A stretch of 64,000 bases of DNA from Pempheris klunzingeri (lineage: Eukaryota; Chordata; Actinopteri; Acropomatiformes; Pempheridae). This document shows positions 58,227-64,000 of this stretch, one piece after another (the first letter of the stretch is position 1; every line of letters begins with the position of its first letter). The DNA lies in the NCBI RefSeq assembly GCF_042242105.1, contig NC_092028.1:11207338-11271337 (forward strand), in the 5' to 3' direction. Under the pieces are notes generated by a model. The model was not told the DNA's origin. It was given only the letters and a program-made list of their open reading frames with translations, and made no database searches. Both the position numbers and the translations under genes were made by a program.

Positions 58227-61200
58227 ATGTGCACACGCAATAAAAAAAAAAAAAAACAAGGCAAAACACGCACACACATGTAAACACGCATACATGTACA
58301 CACACCTGCAGCCATTTACACGCATGAGATCCTGGCCAGGAGAAGCAGCGCAGACTGATGGACCTGAGAAGACATCTGTAAAGAAGCCCTTAAAGGTTCA
58401 TGTTTATACTCCGAGAGACTGATTTATGTTTTGATTTGGCTCACCCGATTAAGAAAGTGAAGTAAAGAGACCACAAAGAAAAGAGAGATTTAGTAGTGGA
58501 GGAAATGATGTTAAACAGTAAAAACGTAGCAGATGTCTCCGCGCTCTCCTTCTCCAGCCTGGTGCTCCAGTGACCTTCAAATGTCTCGGCTCTGCTGTGA
58601 TGAACTTTTCCCTGGAGGTGATGAACCGGAGCTCAGCGGGGGCCAACAGAAGCCCTCCGAGTCTCTCACAATGAAATTATTGTCTGCATGTGTAGTGCGA
58701 ACAGATCGGGTGACATTTGTACAGTGTAAAGTCAAGTGGCGGTTCGCTGCGGGGAACCGTCGGTCACATATGTTCCAGTTCATGATTTCTCAAAGAGAGA
58801 GAGATGATGTCAGTGTAGTTTCAGCTGTTTCTTTATTATAATCTCCTCTAATGAAAATAGGATTGAGGGTTAATTCACAGTTCTTTCACAGTGAAACAGA
58901 AGCCAGCTTCTTTAATGTGACATATCTGTATAATATAATAATAAAAAAAAAAACTATAAGAGGGATCTAAATAATTGGAAATGCTGACTGAGATCCTCTG
59001 ACCCACAGTGCTGCTCTGCTGCAGTCAGTGTGATTTCATATGATGCACATTGCTAGCTAGTCAACCCCAAATCACATTTGATTGAATAGATTTATGTATT
59101 CGGCCTCAAGTTCAAAAATATGTAAATTTTACAGGAAGAAAAATGTGAAGTCAACCCTGCAGGACAGAATTAGAAGTTGGAAAATGTTTTTTTACTGTGC
59201 CTTAAAAGGAATTACAGTCGTCCATCAGTTCAGTCATACTGAATACAAGATATTCTCAAAATGTTGTTATTGCAATTTCAAAAATACATCTTTATTTTAG
59301 ACAGTAGACACATTAACTGGATTATATCTTGATTGGCTTCTCTCACCACAAATGTACTGAAACATCTCCAGTCTCCATTGATTCTGAGCTGGAAAAGCTT
59401 CCGTTGTATCCATTATGAGGAAAATAATCAGCCAACTAGTGACAAATGAATAATGTTAAACCTTTACTGAGTTATTATGATCATCAGCATTAGCAGCTGC
59501 TGCCCCCTGTTGTTCTTATTTACAAAAATGCTAAAAGAAAATGAGAATATGCATAGTTCTGCCTGCTCAGTGAGCTTCACGTCACTTCTTGCACCCTCTG
59601 ATGGCAGCAAAGAGAACAAAACGTTGGCGTGAATTCACCAGATGAAGCAGGGTGATGATGGCCGTGTCTCGTAGTTGTTTATTTGAATGGTCTTGTGCCC
59701 CTTGTGTCCCCCTGAACAATGTCTGTGTGTAACGTCCATGTAATGACGTGGGATATTACAGGGAAACAAATCAGTGCCAAAAAAATTTGACTTTTTGGAG
59801 CTGAGAAAAGAGTGAATGTAAAAAACAGTTTAACAGGATGAAAGTTGTAAATATGTAGAATTAAATGCACTCAAGGCAGCAAGGAGGCTCTTGTTTAATT
59901 CATGCAAAAGCCTCTAGAAGAGATCAGATTTATATTTTTGGTAGCTTTATTTAGCAGAAGTGATCCGGGGGAGCACCTGTTTCCTTTATTTTTTTCAACA
60001 CAGATGCAGCTGTGAGCCTCCCCAGCTTCTTAGTTCCTCCACATTTCCTGTTGGATTTGATTAATTTTTCAGCGATAAGAGGATCTCTTGGTATAGCAGA
60101 GTTCAGAGTTTATACATTATGAAGAAAAACAGGCCTCGGCGTGAAAGGTGCACTACATTATGTAGGTGATGGCTTGAATGGAGCCTTAACTCAGCGCTGT
60201 TTGAAGAATGGTGGGGTGCCATTTGGGAGCTAACCTCATTACTGTATGTATGTCCCGCTGTGCTGACAGTGCCATATTGCCTGAGGCTTGTCCGCTCAGT
60301 GAGCTGCTGGGTTTGAAGGTGTTTTTAGTTATTTTTGGTCAGATGTGTCATTAAAGGACATGAAAAGTCTCTTTTCCTCTCTTTCTCTGTGGTGGAAACT
60401 GCAGCACCATTTGAAAGAAGGAAGATCCCACTTTTCTAAGAATTGCATCTTAAACCAATATATTATACTGAATTTTATCCAACTTAAAGCTAATTTAAAG
60501 TATTGATTTGGTTTTAGTTATTGTAAATAGTTAAAATTGTTTGATAATTTTAGGAAATAGGAAATCACATTCTTGCAGAGAGTTAGGATTTTGTTACCCT
60601 TTTTGGCAGAGCCAGGCTAGCTGTTTCCCTCTGTTTCCAGTCTTTATGCTAAGCTAAGCTAATTGGCTGCTAACTCCAGCTTGATGTTTACAGATGTGAG
60701 AGTGGTGTCTCTGCAAGAATGTGAACAAATCCATCTCCCAAAATGTCAAACTGCTGCTTTAAGATGAAAAATCGACTACAGTGGGTGATAATCTCACCAG
60801 CTTTTGCTTCATGGCTTCTTGCTGTATAAAAGGAGCAAGTGAGTGAGATATCCGAGGTTAAACCAGCATAGTGATCTGCCAGAGCAACAGTTCAGTTGAA
60901 GCTGCAGTGGAGAAAATGAATCCTGCACGAAATTACCCCATAATGACACTGTGATCTGTTTGAACCCGACACTCTCAGATCTTATTAACGACCTACTGTA
61001 AGAAAGACTGTAAGCTCACTCTGAACCGCTCACTGAATCATTTATCATTTCAGAACATATTTTTGGCGTCAGCTGACACTTTTATCCAGAGCCCTTTCCG
61101 ATTAACACTAAAAATAAGCTTCACCAAAATGAGATCACCAAAAATTCAGCCACTAGGGAGAGCAGAGGCATTAAACAAGAGGCCGGCGGAATATTTGGAT

Positions 61201-64000
61201 AGCAATTAGGGGGAAAGAGGTTTTGGCCTCTGATGGGAGATGGAAAGCGACTCTAGAGTCTGAAGGTTATTCCGCAGCATCAGGATGACATTCAACCTCC
61301 ATCCTGTATGCAAACACACTGACCTGTTTTAAAAAAACTGGAGGAAAAAATCTGCCAGCCTGCCACGTGACTTTGTGTTTCTGTTTTTTTTCAGTCAGCT
61401 ACACTCTGAAATAACGTCAATTTTTTGCCCCACTAACAGCAAAGAATTTCTTTGGGAACCATGCCACGCTAATTATTTTCGACCCATGCGACTGCACACT
61501 GTGAAATACCAGGATGGTGTTAAAAGAGCGCATACAGACACTCCGCTGTATATATGTAAATACCTACTGTAACATAAGATATTTTGAAGATGATTGCTGA
61601 TATTTGTGACAAAGAAAAGTATGAGCACTTTAGTGATCCTCTTAAAAGTCCAAATAAAGAATTAAGAGCTAAATTTGGCCTTTTTCGCTGGTGCCATTAC
61701 AGCATGATTTTTTTTAAAGGATTCAACAGCAAAACACTGTAGCACACAGCAAATTATGGCCATTCAGCTCTCACTGTGTAATTACTAATGCTATTTCTAT
61801 TTAGAAAATGATGCTTTATTGCTTTACCTATTAAAATGCGATTCATATCATCCTCCAAAAGTTGCTCATTTTCCCAAGAAGGTGCAAAATTCTCCAATGA
61901 TGTGAATGGAACTGATGTTTTATTGTATGTGTTATTCCAATTTTGGTTTAAGACACTGGATTTTCACAAAGCAGTCTGCTCATGCCCAGCGTTGCATCAT
62001 TGTCAGAGCTCAATAAATGAGTTGTTTACATCTTTGTCTGCCGTCTGTGTTTAAATATGCTGTTGCTATTTCTGCTGTTATGTATTTACATGGAAGAAGA
62101 AAAGACTTTTTTTTTTTTTCTGCATCTTAGATCAGAGCTCCTTTGTGTCTGTCAAAACAGGAAGCAACCACGTTTAATCAGCCAGGTTTTTTTTTTTCTG
62201 TTTAAACAGCTGCGAGCGAAACAGATCTGCACCACGAAACCTCACATCTCAAAAAACCTTTTTCTTTCCAGCTGGGTTCCTCATCCTCGGCACCGTGACA
62301 GCACGCGTCTGCCCTGCTGTAGTGTCTTTGAGCAAGAATCTGAATGCCTTCCAGCCGGGAGAGGTAGACTTGTCTATAAAGTGGGGAAAGAAATGTGAAT
62401 TTACCCTGGAGGGTATGATAGAAGAAATAAAATCTGTATTGCCTGTTTCCATCCAGCAGAGAGAGCTGCAGCTTAGAGAACAAGGACTGAGCAGTGAGAG
62501 GACTTCAGGTCCAGATGGATGCTGGTGTAGAGCATTTGTATCACGGATCAGAGGTTGTGTCTTTATTTAGCTTCATATGTGTGTCAGAGAGCCCCAGAGA
62601 ATGGCAAAACGAGTTTCTTGCGAAGGGAAATTTTCCTTTTTCTGACCTTTGACCTTTCTGCTGCAGAACACAACTAAACAGGGCTGCACAGATGTGCCAC
62701 TCAATCAGACCATGTGTTCATAGTGTTATAGAGGTCAAAGTGTCTCAGTGTGTGTGTGTGTGTGTGACTTCATGTGTGTGCACGAACCTATGAATATCTT
62801 GGTGTTTGTCTGCGTGCAGGCTTGTATGAGTGTGTACGTGTGCATTTGCGGCTGTGTGTGTGTGTGTATGTGTGTGTGTGCTAATTTTGGATATGGCTGC
62901 AGGGAAAGAAAGTCTCTGGCGTGTGACAGAGCAACTGATCATTACTCATTCTGCTCCACATACTGTAGAGAGGAGGAAGATGGAGGAGATAGAGGAAGGT
63001 AGGAAGGGTAGAAGAGGTCTGGTAGCCTGTTTTTCGAGTCTTACTGTGTCTACGTTTTAATACAGCCATGTTTTAAATGTCTGTCTATCTACCTAACATT
63101 TGTATATCCATCTGTTGTTACGAGAAACGAATTTGTGCCATATTGTTATCACTTTGTGCCATAAAGCAGCAAAGCAGCGCAGAGCCAATCATCGTCGCTA
63201 TCAGCTTGCTTGTTTAAATAAATAAGAGCCATTTATTGATGTGAAAGTGCTACATGTGGCATTTTCACATCATTAAAATGAGTTCCTGTTCTTCTTTACT
63301 GTCTCTATGGCATGGATCAAATCCTTCAAAAAAGGAAGTAAGAGAGAGAACTATGGGAAGACATGTTTGAAAATGACATATGAAACAGTCGGACTAGTTT
63401 CTTTTCTGCGCATCCTTTATTGTAATTGCCCCTGATATTATGCTATCAGAATACAATGGGAAACATGAGAGATGATGAGTGATTAGAGGCCCCACTATAG
63501 AAAATCTGGAAAATGACCCAGATTTCTCAATGGTAAGCATGACAAAAGCAAAGAATACAAGCATGTGTGGCAATGAATAACAACCCAATAGATTATATAA
63601 GTGAATGACAAAAGAATAAATATGGAAATACAAATTTGAACTCTGACGACTCAGATTTACTGACCTGAAGGCCTCCATTAGGTTTTCAGTACTAAGAGGA
63701 AACTGCACCCAGTGAACTCTGCCGGTGTATTTGTGTGTGTGTTTATCAGATGACCCAATTTTAGTCCTCCTCCTCTGTATCTCGTGGTCATTTAAAGTAT
63801 TAAAGGCAAAAGTAAATAATCCAAAAGACAGATCTTTTGATGATACTATTATATATAATATTTTATCATTAGATTATTGTTGCTCATGGATTTGTGGAAA
63901 AGCAGGATTTTACTGTTGGTTAAAGTGAAAATAATTTTTAACCATGTTGTATTGGACTCAAACTAACAACTATTTTCACTATGGATTTATTTGGAAATTG
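58227..64000. other. Region downstream of SLC29A4, no gene recognised
   Basis: No coding frame with family resemblance is seen on either strand. The start of this stretch is presumably the SLC29A4 3'UTR: an AATAAA at 58239-58244 sits 13 nt after the stop inside an A-run, with others near 61656 and 62011, so the real end is undecided. Simple repeats include (GT)n at 62747-62766 and 62854-62880. A dispersed repeat lies at 60600-60765. Otherwise it is AT-rich unique-looking sequence. Confidence 0.6.
60600..60765 (+). repeat. Dispersed repeat copy B (CCAGGCTAGC family)
   Basis: Reads GAGCCAGGCTAGCTGTTTCC, TGTTTCCAGTCTTTATGCTA, GCTAAGCTAATTGGCTGC, GCTTGATGTTTAC and CCCAAAATGTCAAAC, collinear with copy A at 57700-57890. 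Same orientation. Confidence 0.7.

Noticed and set aside
58239-58256. AATAAA plus A-run just after the SLC29A4 stop, as a processed poly(A) tail or transcript end
   Set aside because: The run is short genomic A15 and would leave a 3'UTR of about 20 nt; no target duplication, so no retrocopy. The real end is undecided.
62202-62570. Overlapping frames of about 91-93 codons on both strands near the right end
   Set aside because: No homology signal on either strand; chance frames in the region after SLC29A4.

Overview
The window is nuclear DNA from a bony fish, most likely a percomorph teleost. It has spliced vertebrate genes with GT-AG introns, dense (CA)n/(GT)n and (ATCT)n microsatellites, Tc1-type, piggyBac-type and L1-type transposons, and dispersed repeats typical of teleosts. 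I cannot name the species. Six protein-coding genes are recognised, and their exons were joined by matching splice sites, reading phase and family homology.

Layout. 1-2941 (+): the 3' two exons of SMCR8 (the 5' end lies outside the window), then a 3'UTR with a poly(A) signal near 5107. 6419-8786 (-): BUD31, complete, 4 coding exons. 9431-12775 (+): PDAP1, complete, 6 exons, head-to-head with BUD31 across a 644-bp shared promoter carrying a perfect CRE. Intron 3 of PDAP1 holds a decayed Tc1-like transposon. 15979-25007 (+): SHMT1, complete, 11 coding exons, whose last intron is interrupted by a 4.76-kb antisense L1-type LINE with a full-length ORF2. 26279-26596: a piggyBac-type MITE. 27450-30745 (+): CPSF4, complete, 8 exons. 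31699-33783 (-): ATP5MF, complete, 4 exons, tail-to-tail with CPSF4. 33.9-43.4 kb: a gene-poor stretch packed with microsatellites. 43.6-58.2 kb (+): SLC29A4 (PMAT), 10 coding exons plus probable non-coding 5' exons. 58.2-64.0 kb: no gene recognised.

The genes are mostly housekeeping: autophagy/GTPase control (SMCR8), splicing (BUD31), one-carbon metabolism (SHMT1), mRNA 3' processing (CPSF4), ATP synthase (ATP5MF) and monoamine/cation transport (SLC29A4). They do not form one pathway. The order joins neighbours that in human are on 17p11.2 (SMCR8, SHMT1), 7q22 (BUD31, PDAP1, CPSF4, ATP5MF) and 7p22 (SLC29A4).

I found no undescribed multi-gene system. The most notable signals are at the level of splicing and mobile DNA. 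The LINE target-site duplication contains the SHMT1 5' splice site, so the LINE's antisense poly(A) tail now forms a U-tract at intron position +9. Dinucleotide repeats lie against splice sites in several genes. A 12-bp minisatellite in CPSF4 intron 2 repeats the sequence of that intron's own 5' splice site. A triple DR1 nuclear-receptor-like element lies upstream of CPSF4.
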